Shown here piece by piece: positions 1-4,828 of a stretch of DNA of 8,605 nucleotides (the stretch's first letter is position 1; every line of letters starts with the position of its first letter). The stretch comes from DATKSS01 sp035533335 (GTDB lineage Bacteria > Chloroflexota > Dormibacteria > Dormibacterales > Dormibacteraceae): the NCBI GenBank assembly GCA_035533335.1, contig DATLUC010000051.1:1-8605 (forward strand). Reading direction: 5' to 3'. The notes under the pieces were generated by a model. That model saw nothing but the letters and a program-made list of their open reading frames with translations. It searched no databases and was not told the origin of the DNA. Made by a program: the position numbers and the translations under genes.

Positions 1-16
1 GTGAGAACTTTGGCAT
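1..16 (-). CDS. Possible 5' end of dnaN (DNA polymerase III beta clamp), cut by window edge
   Basis: On the minus strand an ATG at 16-14 opens a frame reading M-P-K-F-S before the window ends. The position is right for dnaN, which commonly follows dnaA in the same direction, and beta-clamp proteins often begin M-K-F-S or similar. A GGGGGA run at 29-34 could be a weak ribosome-binding site, but its 12-nt spacing is long. Only five codons are visible, so this rests almost entirely on gene-order expectation and may be wrong. Confidence 0.25.
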
Positions 17-34
17 TCAAGACACTTGTCCCCC

Positions 35-66
35 GTTGAAATAGTTTTTCTTGATTGAACTTATCC
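35..66. other. AT-rich tract, candidate DNA unwinding element
   Basis: This is one of the most AT-rich stretches of an otherwise GC-rich window, including a TAGTTTTTCTTGATTG core. It directly abuts the DnaA-box-like TTATCCGTA at 61-69 and the box array that follows. Origins are opened at such tracts by DnaA filaments. The role is inferred from composition and position only; I did not identify a clear DnaA-trio repeat. Confidence 0.45.
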
Positions 67-132
67 GTACTCGATAACAGTAAGCGCTGTGCGGACTGTG
101 GATGTCGAGATCATTTACAGATCGGACCGCTC

Positions 133-141
133 CGTGGATAA
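133..141 (-). promoter_or_regulatory. DnaA box (CGTGGATAA, complement TTATCCACG)
   Basis: One mismatch to the consensus TTATCCACA read on the minus strand. It is the best match in the left cluster and probably a high-affinity DnaA site of the origin. Confidence 0.6.
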
Positions 142-231
142 CGTCTGGGCAACCATGCCGTTCCGCGGCTTGCCCTGTGGACGGTGTGGGGAGCGATGCG
201 CCGCGACGGCATCTCCCCATGCGCATCCATA

Positions 232-259
232 GGCCTTCCGGACAAAGTGTGGAAAGGCC
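232..259 (-). terminator. Hairpin just past the dnaA stop, possible weak terminator
   Basis: GGCCTT at 232-237 pairs with AAGGCC at 254-259. Two further CC/GG pairs (238-239 with 251-252) form across a bulged A. The stem begins within a few nucleotides of the dnaA stop codon (262-264). On the minus strand the sequence after the stem is not T-rich, so it is not a classic intrinsic terminator. A DnaA-box-like nonamer (248-256) overlaps the loop and stem, so the repeat may instead belong to the origin. Confidence 0.3.
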
Positions 260-261
260 GG

Positions 262-1644
262 TCACTGGACGTACAGCTTCTCGCGGATGGCCTGCACCTC
301 ATACCGCAGGCGCTCGTCCTCTTTCAGCTCGTTGGCGATCTTTTCGATGGAGTGCAGCGCGGTAGTGTGGTCGCGCCCGCCGAACGCTTTCCCGATCGCC
401 GGCAGCGAGGAGGGAGTCTCCTCGCGCACCAGGAACATCGCGACCTGGCGTGGAAAGACGATGTGCTTGTCGCGCCGCTTTCCCTTCATGTCGTCGAGCG
501 TGACGTTGTAGTAATCGGCCACCAGGGACTGGATGCGCTCTACGTTGATCGGCTTGCGCGTGCCGGCAGGGATGATGTCGGCCAGCAGGTGGGCGGCCTC
601 CTCCTCGTCGACCTGGCGCTGATGCACGGCGGCGAAAGCCTGCACGCGGGTCAAAGCCCCCTCGAGCTCGCGGATGTTCCGCTGCACCTTGTGAGCGATG
701 AAGTTGAGGACCTCCTCAGGGATGAGGCCGGTGTTAGCGCCCAGCTTGGAGTGAAGGATGGCGAGCCGGGTTTCGAAATCGGGCGGCTGGATGTCGGCGA
801 TGAGGCCCCACTCGAAGCGTGAGCGCAGCCGGTCCTCCAGCGTGGGGATCTCCTTGGGCGGGCGATCACTGGAGATGACGATCTGTTTGTTGATCTCGTG
901 CAGCGCGTTGAACGTGTGGAAGAACTCTTCTTTGGTGCGGTCCTTGCCGGCGAGGAACTGCACGTCGTCGATGAGCAGCACGTCGACTGTGCGGTACTTG
1001 TTGCGGAACTCTCCCATGCGCGCGGTCGCGATTGAGGTGATGACCTCGTTCGTGAACTGCTCCGACGTGAGGTAGACGACGCGCTTGCGCGGGAATCGGT
1101 CATGGACCTCGTGGCCGATGGCGTGCATGAGGTGCGTCTTGCCGAGACCCACGCCTCCGTACAGGAACAGCGGGTTGTAGCTGTCGCCGGGCGCTTCGGC
1201 GACCGCCTTCGCGGCCGCGTGAGCGAACTGGGAGTTGTGGCCGACGACGAATGATGAGAACCGAAAGCGCGCGTTGAGCTCGGAGGGCGGGATGACCGGC
1301 GTGTCGGCAATCGCTTCGACGACGTTGTCGCGACCATTGTCCGAACCGTGGTCGCCGCTGCCGTTGCCCTCGAAAGGCGAAAGCGGGGGGCGATGGCTGC
1401 TCGGCGAGATCACGAAATCGATGTCCACCTCGGAGCCCGTGACTGCATTAAGGGTTTCCTGGATGAGCCCCGAGAACCGGTCTTCAAGCCAGTCCTTGGC
1501 CAGCTTGCTCGGGACGCCGATGCGGAACGTACCGCCGTCCGCCGAGACGATGGACGTGTTCTTCAACCACATGTCATAGGTGCGCTTGGCCAGCTGGAAC
1601 CGCAGCTCCTCCTGCACCTGAGACCAGATCTGGTCCTGGTTCAC
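262..1644 (-). CDS. dnaA: Chromosomal replication initiator protein DnaA
   Basis: DnaA binds origin DnaA boxes as an ATP-dependent filament, opens oriC and loads the replicative helicase. The 460-residue length is normal. Domain I spans about 1-80, followed by a short hydrophilic linker (about 81-120) rich in Ser, Gly and Asp. The AAA+ domain III carries Walker A GGVGLGKT at 163-170, Walker B LLIDDVQF at 223-230, sensor 1 ISSD at 257-260, the box VII arginine-finger region RLRSRF at 272-277 and sensor 2 RELEGAL at 325-331. Domain IV ends with the DNA-binding signature GGRDHTTALHSIEKI at about 422-436. The start is GTG at 1644-1642, chosen because AAGGAGG lies 7 nt upstream and the N-terminus fits the family. 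It is divergent from rpmH and flanked on both sides by DnaA-box clusters, so autoregulation is likely. All catalytic motifs are intact. Confidence 0.98.
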   Translation of the reverse strand: MNQDQIWSQVQEELRFQLAKRTYDMWLKNTSIVSADGGTFRIGVPSKLAKDWLEDRFSGLIQETLNAVTGSEVDIDFVISPSSHRPPLSPFEGNGSGDHGSDNGRDNVVEAIADTPVIPPSELNARFRFSSFVVGHNSQFAHAAAKAVAEAPGDSYNPLFLYGGVGLGKTHLMHAIGHEVHDRFPRKRVVYLTSEQFTNEVITSIATARMGEFRNKYRTVDVLLIDDVQFLAGKDRTKEEFFHTFNALHEINKQIVISSDRPPKEIPTLEDRLRSRFEWGLIADIQPPDFETRLAILHSKLGANTGLIPEEVLNFIAHKVQRNIRELEGALTRVQAFAAVHQRQVDEEEAAHLLADIIPAGTRKPINVERIQSLVADYYNVTLDDMKGKRRDKHIVFPRQVAMFLVREETPSSLPAIGKAFGGRDHTTALHSIEKIANELKEDERLRYEVQAIREKLYVQ

Positions 1645-1847
1645 GCGGTCGCCTCCTTACTTATTGGTGCCGAAAGCCCTGTGGACGAATCGAGCCCTCC
1701 TGGGGACTCCGGGCCCTCGCACTCTGCAAATGCTGTGGACAACCTGGGGTCAAATCGTGTCTCGGCTCCGCCTGCTGTGCCGGCCGCCCCGGAGCGCCGA
1801 AGCACGCTCCCCACGACCACAGACTTGCACCGAAGCTCTGCAACCAT
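1641..1847 (-). CDS. Candidate 68-residue leader ORF translationally coupled to dnaA
   Basis: A minus-strand ORF starts at ATG 1847-1845, preceded by a strong Shine-Dalgarno sequence AAAGGAGG (1856-1863) at an optimal 8-nt spacing. It ends with TGA at 1643-1641, overlapping the dnaA GTG in a GTGA arrangement typical of coupled genes. The dnaA ribosome-binding site lies inside its last codons. The product (MVAELRCKSVVV... to ...ISKEATA) matches no family I recognise, and it has no obvious membrane segment. Third-position GC appears lower than in dnaA, so protein-level selection may be weak. The frame also contains DnaA-box-like sites at 1680-1688 and 1734-1742. It may be a regulatory leader whose translation matters more than its product, or a chance ORF. 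Confidence 0.4.
   Translation of the reverse strand: MVAELRCKSVVVGSVLRRSGAAGTAGGAETRFDPRLSTAFAECEGPESPGGLDSSTGLSAPISKEATA
1652..1658 (-). promoter_or_regulatory. dnaA ribosome-binding site AAGGAGG
   Basis: A complete Shine-Dalgarno match 7 nt before GTG 1644 on the minus strand. It fixes the dnaA start and shows that this organism uses SD-led initiation for this gene. Confidence 0.9.
1734..1742 (-). promoter_or_regulatory. DnaA box (TGTGGACAA)
   Basis: One mismatch to TGTGGATAA. It lies about 90 nt upstream of the dnaA start, within the candidate leader ORF, where bound DnaA could act on the origin or on transcription of dnaA itself. Confidence 0.55.
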
Positions 1848-1855
1848 GAGCTCCG

Positions 1856-1863
1856 CCTCCTTT
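1856..1863 (-). promoter_or_regulatory. Strong Shine-Dalgarno AAAGGAGG of the dnaA leader ORF
   Basis: An eight-base match to the anti-SD sequence placed 8 nt before ATG 1847 on the minus strand. Its quality equals the dnaA site, and it is the main reason for taking the leader ORF seriously. It lies 4 nt downstream (minus sense) of the DnaA-box inverted repeat at 1868-1900. Confidence 0.5.
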
Positions 1864-1867
1864 ACTA

Positions 1868-1900
1868 CCTGTGGAAAAGAGCGGATGGGATTTCCACAGG
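1868..1900. repeat. Perfect 10-bp inverted repeat made of two opposed DnaA boxes
   Basis: CCTGTGGAAA at 1868-1877 and TTTCCACAGG at 1891-1900 are exact reverse complements separated by 13 nt. Each arm contains a DnaA-box-like core. As DNA it would be a symmetric DnaA operator in front of dnaA. As RNA it could form a hairpin just upstream of the leader Shine-Dalgarno sequence. The symmetry is seen directly; the role is inferred. Confidence 0.6.
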
Positions 1901-1960
1901 CTGGCGGTGCCGACCTGTCCGAAATCCCCTATCCGGTCGATCCCGAAACATGGAAGCGGT

Positions 1961-1966
1961 GTTATA
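1961..1966 (-). promoter_or_regulatory. Candidate dnaA -10 element TATAAC
   Basis: On the minus strand TATAAC matches the sigma-70 type -10 hexamer at five of six positions. It is the best match in the gap for leftward transcription. No convincing -35 sits 16-18 nt upstream. Initiation would fall near 1954, giving dnaA a leader of about 310 nt that includes the DnaA-box inverted repeat and the leader ORF. Confidence 0.3.
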
Positions 1967-2081
1967 CGTTTAAGTGCTGCTGGGAGGTAGTTATTAGTGA
2001 ATCTCGGTTGCGCAATCCGTACTGAGGGCGTAAGCGTGCACCTGGCTTGGCTGCTTCCGGCCGGGCAGTGTAGCACCGGCC

Positions 2082-2090
2082 TGTGGATAC
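2082..2090 (-). promoter_or_regulatory. DnaA box (TGTGGATAC)
   Basis: One mismatch to TGTGGATAA. It is the box closest to rpmH, about 80 nt before its start, and directly abuts a 6-bp GC-rich inverted repeat. Confidence 0.55.
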
Positions 2091-2124
2091 CGCAAGGCAC
2101 GCAGCGCCACCGATGAAGTTATAG

Positions 2125-2143
2125 GACTGATATCCAATTAGTC
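2125..2143. repeat. Imperfect dyad GACTGAT-N5-ATTAGTC upstream of rpmH
   Basis: The 7-nt arms at 2125-2131 and 2137-2143 are inverted copies with a single mismatch. They cover the place where a -35 element for the rpmH promoter would lie. It could be an operator or chance; no regulator is recognisable. Confidence 0.25.
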
Positions 2144-2158
2144 GGATGCAGGCTCGGG

Positions 2159-2164
2159 TACACT
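2159..2164 (+). promoter_or_regulatory. Candidate rpmH -10 element TACACT, predicting a leaderless transcript
   Basis: TACACT fits the TAnnnT -10 pattern. Standard spacing puts the transcription start at 2171, exactly the first base of the rpmH start codon. No good -35 is visible and there is no Shine-Dalgarno sequence, which fits a leaderless mRNA. The hexamer match is modest, but the same layout recurs before the M16 gene and parA. Confidence 0.4.
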
Positions 2165-2170
2165 ACCGCG

Positions 2171-2305
2171 ATCAAACGGACATTCCAACCCAAGAAAAGG
2201 TATCGCCGTCGCGTGCACGGCTTTCTCCGCCGCATGAGCGCGCGGGGGGGTGTGCGCGTCGTGCAGAACCGACGTCGAAAGGGCCGTCAGCGGCTGAGTA
2301 GCTAA
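2171..2305 (+). CDS. rpmH: 50S ribosomal protein L34, apparent ATC start
   Basis: L34 is a small, very basic protein of the large ribosomal subunit. The 44-residue product reads (M)KRTFQPKKRYRRRVHGF, then LRRMSARGG, ending RRRKGRQRLSS. This is the full family pattern, including the KRTFQP start, the RVHGF segment and the RRRKGR tail. The codon at the expected initiator position is ATC. Going upstream, no ATG, GTG or TTG occurs in frame before the stop TGA at 2114-2116. The next in-frame ATG is codon 22, which would remove half the protein. Either ATC initiates or one base is wrong in the assembly. It heads the rpmH-rnpA-yidD-yidC-jag operon, with 13 nt to rnpA. Identity is certain; only the start is odd. 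Confidence 0.95.
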   Translation: MKRTFQPKKRYRRRVHGFLRRMSARGGVRVVQNRRRKGRQRLSS

Positions 2306-2318
2306 GCCGCTTCGCGCC

Positions 2319-2678
2319 GTGAAAAAGCGCTATCGGCTCCGCCGCCAGGGCGACTTCCAGGCGACGATGAACGGCAAGCGGTTCTACAGCGGTCGCGCCC
2401 TGGTCGGCTTCGCCGTCGCGCGCGATGCGGAAGGCGGCCGCGTCGGGGTCACGGTGAGCCGAGCGATCCGGTCCTCGGTGGAGCGCAACCGGGCGCGCCG
2501 GCGACTGCGGGAGGTTTCCCGTGACCACCTCTTCGGCGCTGATTCGCCGCTGCGTGAGGTGGGAATACGATATGACGTGGTCCTGATCGCCCGCCCGGCG
2601 GCGCTCAAGGTGTCGTTCGCCGAGCTCAAGGCGGAGGCTTCGCAGGCTGCGCTGAGGTTGGCCGCGCTGAACGCATGA
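2319..2678 (+). CDS. rnpA: Ribonuclease P protein component
   Basis: This protein subunit assists the catalytic RNA of RNase P in removing 5' leaders from tRNA precursors. The 119 residues are typical in length. The N-terminus KKRYRLRRQGDFQ is the family opening, and the RNR signature lies in SVERNRARRRLRE at about 53-65, followed by the expected RYDVVLIARP strand at about 84-93. The start is GTG at 2319, the only in-frame option that keeps the conserved N-terminus; no clear Shine-Dalgarno sequence precedes it, so translation may be coupled to rpmH 13 nt upstream. Its TGA overlaps the yidD ATG (ATGA at 2675-2678), indicating coupling onward. The rpmH-rnpA pairing is nearly universal. Confidence 0.96.
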   Translation: MKKRYRLRRQGDFQATMNGKRFYSGRALVGFAVARDAEGGRVGVTVSRAIRSSVERNRARRRLREVSRDHLFGADSPLREVGIRYDVVLIARPAALKVSFAELKAEASQAALRLAALNA

Positions 2679-2884
2679 CAAAGATCTGCCTGGCTCTGAT
2701 CCGCGGGTACCAGATGTCGTTTTCGAAGATCCTTCCGCCTTCGTGCCGCTACTACCCCTCGTGCTCGCATTACACGTACGAGGCGGTCGAGCGCTACGGC
2801 TGGCTGCGGGGAGGCTGGATGGGCGCCGCTCGGATCGCCCGCTGCCACCCCTTTGCCAAGGGCGGCTACGATCCTGTTCCCTGA
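2675..2884 (+). CDS. yidD: Membrane protein insertion efficiency factor YidD
   Basis: YidD is a small, membrane-associated protein that helps YidC/Sec-dependent insertion of inner-membrane proteins. The 69-residue product has the family signatures: an N-terminal amphipathic stretch (LALIRGYQMSFSKIL), the Cys-containing motif CRYYPSCSHYTYEAVERYG at about 24-42, and the C-terminal ARCHPFAKGGYDPVP. All three conserved Cys are present (residues 24, 30 and 57). The start ATG overlaps the rnpA stop. It ends 28 nt before the apparent yidC start, the gene it usually accompanies. Confidence 0.96.
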   Translation: MTKICLALIRGYQMSFSKILPPSCRYYPSCSHYTYEAVERYGWLRGGWMGAARIARCHPFAKGGYDPVP

Positions 2885-2898
2885 CCAAGGCCCCACCT

Positions 2899-2903
2899 AG
2901 GAG
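2899..2903 (+). promoter_or_regulatory. Ribosome-binding site AGGAG that decides the yidC start
   Basis: AGGAG lies 9 nt before ATC 2913. The same motif at 3830-3834 lies 9 nt before the jag ATG at 3844. The identical spacing singles out ATC 2913 over CTG 2907 (spacing 3) and CTG 2919 (spacing 15). Confidence 0.7.
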
Positions 2904-2912
2904 ACACTGACC

Positions 2913-3824
2913 ATCTACCTGAGCTCGTTCTTCGACGTTTTCAAGCCGATAGTCAATCTGTGGACCCTGGTCGTCAAGGACCCACTGCATGGGCTGCTCA
3001 ACTTCATCTACCTCCATTTCCAGGGCGTGCCGGTGCTGGACGTCATCGGCGCCTACGGCATGGCGATCATCGTCCTCACGATCATCATCCGGCTCATCCT
3101 GGCGCCCCTGCAACAGTTCCAGCTGGTGACCCAGCGCAAGTCCATGGCCGAGCAGCGCAAGCTGGCCCCCCAGGTCGCCGACCTTCGCAAGAAGTACAAG
3201 AAGGACCCGCAGAAGCTGAACACCGAGATGATGAAGCTCTACCAGGAGCACGGGGTCAACCCGCTGGGGGGCATGATCGGCTGCCTGCCGCTGGTGATCC
3301 AGATGCCGATCCTGATGGCTCTGTATTACGTGTTCCGCGACTTCGCATCCAGCGCTCACGTGGCTGCGCATTTCCTGTTCGTGCCCAACCTGAACGACAA
3401 CCCCAACCACCACCCGCTTTTCACCTCTCTCCCGATTCCGCAGCTGGCCTACCTGGTCTTTCCGCTCCTCGCAGCGCTGACCACCCTGGTGCAGTCGCGG
3501 ATGCTGCAGATGCCGCCCCCGGTCAACCCCACCGACCAGGAGCTGCAGACCCAGCAGATGCAGCGGACGATGGTGTGGCTCTCACCGCTGATGATCGGCT
3601 ACTTCGCGCTCAACGTCCCCGCCGGCCTGGGGCTCTACTGGTTCATCGGGAACTGCGTCAGTATCATTCAGCAGAGCTTCGTAGTCGGTTGGGGGAACAT
3701 ATTGCCGGCCAGGTTCAAAGCCGTGGCCGGGGGAGCGCCGTCACCACCGCCCAAAAAAGGACCTGGCGGGGGACCAAAGAACGGACCCCCGAACGGCTCC
3801 AAACCGAAGAAGCCCAACAAATGA
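2913..3824 (+). CDS. yidC: Membrane protein insertase YidC (Oxa1 family), apparent ATC start
   Basis: YidC inserts and folds inner-membrane proteins, alone or with SecYEG. The 303-residue product is the short Gram-positive/Oxa1-like type without the large periplasmic domain. The N-terminal segment FFDVFKPIVNLW...DPLHGLLNFIY matches the family. The first core helix (AYGMAIIVLTIIIRLILAPL) carries the conserved groove arginine at about residue 60. Then come a charged cytoplasmic hairpin (QRKSMAEQRKLAPQV...KKYKKDP), the NPLGGMIGCLPLVIQMPIL segment and two further helices. The tail is basic and Pro/Gly/Lys-rich, as expected for ribosome contact. No lipobox is seen. The first GTG (3027) would delete 38 family-like residues. 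Upstream of it, back to the TAG at 2898, only CTG, ATC or ATA codons are available; ATC 2913 is best placed after AGGAG. Confidence 0.95.
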   Translation: MYLSSFFDVFKPIVNLWTLVVKDPLHGLLNFIYLHFQGVPVLDVIGAYGMAIIVLTIIIRLILAPLQQFQLVTQRKSMAEQRKLAPQVADLRKKYKKDPQKLNTEMMKLYQEHGVNPLGGMIGCLPLVIQMPILMALYYVFRDFASSAHVAAHFLFVPNLNDNPNHHPLFTSLPIPQLAYLVFPLLAALTTLVQSRMLQMPPPVNPTDQELQTQQMQRTMVWLSPLMIGYFALNVPAGLGLYWFIGNCVSIIQQSFVVGWGNILPARFKAVAGGAPSPPPKKGPGGGPKNGPPNGSKPKKPNK

Positions 3825-3843
3825 GGGCAAGGAGTGAGCGCTG

Positions 3844-4485
3844 ATGAATTCAGCAGAAGGACGGGGCCGCACGCTTGACGAGGCGGTCGACGCGGCTTTG
3901 ATCGAGTTGAAAGAAAGCCGTCGGAACGTAGACATCAAGGTGCTCAGCGAGACCGCGGACGAAACCGTGGTCGAAGTGAGCGTGATCGACCCGACCGCCG
4001 AACGTGCTGCGGCAGCAGCCCCCAACGGCAAAGCCGAGCTGGCGCGAACGCTCGTCGAAGGCCTTTTGAAGCACATGGGCATGCGGGCGCAGGTGTCCGT
4101 CCGCCCGGGCAGCGAGCCGATCACGCTTGACATCAGCGGCCGCGACCTGGGCGCTCTCATCGGCTGGCGCGGAGAGACGCTGCGCGCCCTGCAGTCGGTG
4201 ACCAACGTGATGGTCGGCAAGCACCTCGACGAAGGCGAGCGGATCATCGTCGACGTAGAGCGATACCGGCAGAGGCGCGAGCACACCGTGCGCGAGATCG
4301 CGCTTCGAGCTGCGCGCCAGGTGAAGATGACGGGCGACGCGATCACGCTCGACGCGATGCAGCCGTTCGAGCGGCGGGCCATCCACCTTGCGCTCGAAGG
4401 CGACCCCGACGTCACCAGCAGCAGCATCGGCGACGAGCCCGAGCGCCGAGTCGTCGTCGGCCCACGCAAACCGGCGGCCGGGTAG
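3844..4485 (+). CDS. khpB: RNA-binding protein KhpB/Jag (Jag_N, KH, R3H)
   Basis: KhpB (Jag, EloR) is a cytoplasmic RNA-binding protein linked to cell elongation and division in Gram-positive bacteria, where it works with KhpA. The 213 residues show a Jag_N-type N-terminus (EGRGRTLDEAVDAALIEL, about 5-22), an Ala-rich linker, a KH domain at about 65-140 with its GxxG loop as GWRG (107-110, in GALIGWRGETL), and an R3H domain at about 146-206 with R177xxxH181 and the ending SSSIGDEPERRVVV. The start is ATG 3844 with AGGAG 9 nt upstream, 19 nt after the yidC stop. The yidC-jag order is conserved widely and suggests co-translation with membrane insertion genes. Trp in the GxxG loop where Lys is common is a mild variation. 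Confidence 0.95.
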   Translation: MNSAEGRGRTLDEAVDAALIELKESRRNVDIKVLSETADETVVEVSVIDPTAERAAAAAPNGKAELARTLVEGLLKHMGMRAQVSVRPGSEPITLDISGRDLGALIGWRGETLRALQSVTNVMVGKHLDEGERIIVDVERYRQRREHTVREIALRAARQVKMTGDAITLDAMQPFERRAIHLALEGDPDVTSSSIGDEPERRVVVGPRKPAAG

Positions 4486-4504
4486 CCGCGCCGGTACGCA
4501 GGGA

Positions 4505-4780
4505 ATGCCGGGCCGAGCCGGCGCGGAGCGAATCAGGCGCGCCATCGCGCTGATCAACTCTGTCTCGGATGGCGCCGGCGACGAGGAGATCACGCCGACC
4601 GAGATCGCCGAGGCGATCCGCGATTGCCTCGAGCTGTCCGAGATCGACACCGTCCCCAACGTGCGCCGATACCTCGGCGAAGCGCTGGACGCGGTGTCCG
4701 ACGGGATGCCGGCCGACTTCGTGGCGATGACCCTGTACGCGGCGCTCGGCGCGCTGCGGGAGCACATGTCCGTCAACTGA
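4505..4780 (+). CDS. Hypothetical 91-residue acidic helical protein
   Basis: I do not recognise this protein. From ATG 4505 it reads MPGRAGAERIRRAIALINSV and continues to a central EITPTEIAEAIRDCLELSEI segment, ending LYAALGALREHMSVN. It is acidic and looks mostly helical, with no membrane segment, signal peptide or metal-binding motif and a single Cys at residue 41. It begins 19 nt after jag and ends 48 nt before the M16 start, so it is probably the last gene of the rpmH operon. A purine-rich CAGGGA directly abuts the ATG, too close to act as a normal Shine-Dalgarno sequence. TTG 4388, inside jag, is the only other in-frame start. Codon use is like that of its neighbours. Confidence 0.7.
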   Translation: MPGRAGAERIRRAIALINSVSDGAGDEEITPTEIAEAIRDCLELSEIDTVPNVRRYLGEALDAVSDGMPADFVAMTLYAALGALREHMSVN

Positions 4781-4813
4781 CCCTGTGCTGGGGTCCTCGC
4801 GATGGACCGGTCC

Positions 4814-4819
4814 TATACT
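4814..4819 (+). promoter_or_regulatory. Candidate -10 element TATACT of the M16 gene
   Basis: TATACT is a five-of-six match to TATAAT. Standard spacing puts the transcript start at about 4826, only 3 nt before ATG 4829. No Shine-Dalgarno sequence or clear -35 is present. It suggests a separate, leaderless or nearly leaderless transcript. Confidence 0.5.
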
Positions 4820-4828
4820 GGCCGTCCC

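Larger units (their letters stand above)
1..261. other. Left origin segment (oriC) downstream of dnaA with DnaA-box-like sites
   Basis: No convincing gene lies here. Nonamers resembling the DnaA box (TGTGGATAA or its complement TTATCCACA) occur at 61-69 (TTATCCGTA), 97-105 (TGTGGATGT), 133-141 (CGTGGATAA, one mismatch), 176-184 (TGTGGACGG) and 248-256 (TGTGGAAAG). All but the first point the same way. They lie between the dnaA stop and an AT-rich tract at about 35-66. This is the usual plan of an origin in the dnaA-dnaN gap: a box array next to an unwinding element. With the right-hand cluster it suggests a bipartite origin flanking dnaA. The individual weak boxes are uncertain; the clustering is the main evidence. 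Confidence 0.7.
1680..2090. other. Right origin segment between dnaA and rpmH: DnaA-box cluster
   Basis: The dnaA-rpmH gap carries DnaA-box-like nonamers at 1680-1688 (TGTGGACGA), 1734-1742 (TGTGGACAA, one mismatch), 1870-1878 (TGTGGAAAA, one mismatch), 1890-1898 (ATTTCCACA, opposite orientation) and 2082-2090 (TGTGGATAC, one mismatch). The arrangement resembles the upstream half of bipartite origins such as that of Bacillus, where boxes in front of dnaA serve both initiation and dnaA autorepression. A GGCCGG/CCGGCC inverted repeat (2059-2064 with 2076-2081) abuts the last box. Apart from the leader ORF and promoters listed separately, I see no gene in 1848-2170. Confidence 0.7.

Noticed and set aside
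1348..2025. 225-codon plus-strand ORF across the dnaA 5' half and the origin gap
   Set aside because: Antisense to dnaA domains I and II and running through DnaA boxes; no recognisable domain and no good ribosome-binding site.
2037..2080. Minus-strand resemblance to the SRP RNA apical region (CGGAAGCAGCCAAG)
   Set aside because: The conserved GGAAGGAAGCAGC loop is not intact and the flanking strands do not form the helix 8 symmetric loop. Probably a chance match around the CCGGCCGG palindrome.
3358..3363. CACGTG core as a possible parS site
   Set aside because: The flanks do not extend the palindrome to a GTTTCACGTGAAAC-like site; it lies inside yidC and looks like chance. No other parS candidate was found.
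2172..3413. 413-codon minus-strand ORF opposite rpmH, rnpA, yidD and yidC
   Set aside because: It lies wholly antisense to four clear family genes. Its His/Arg/Gln-rich, low-complexity product is typical of shadow frames in GC-rich DNA.
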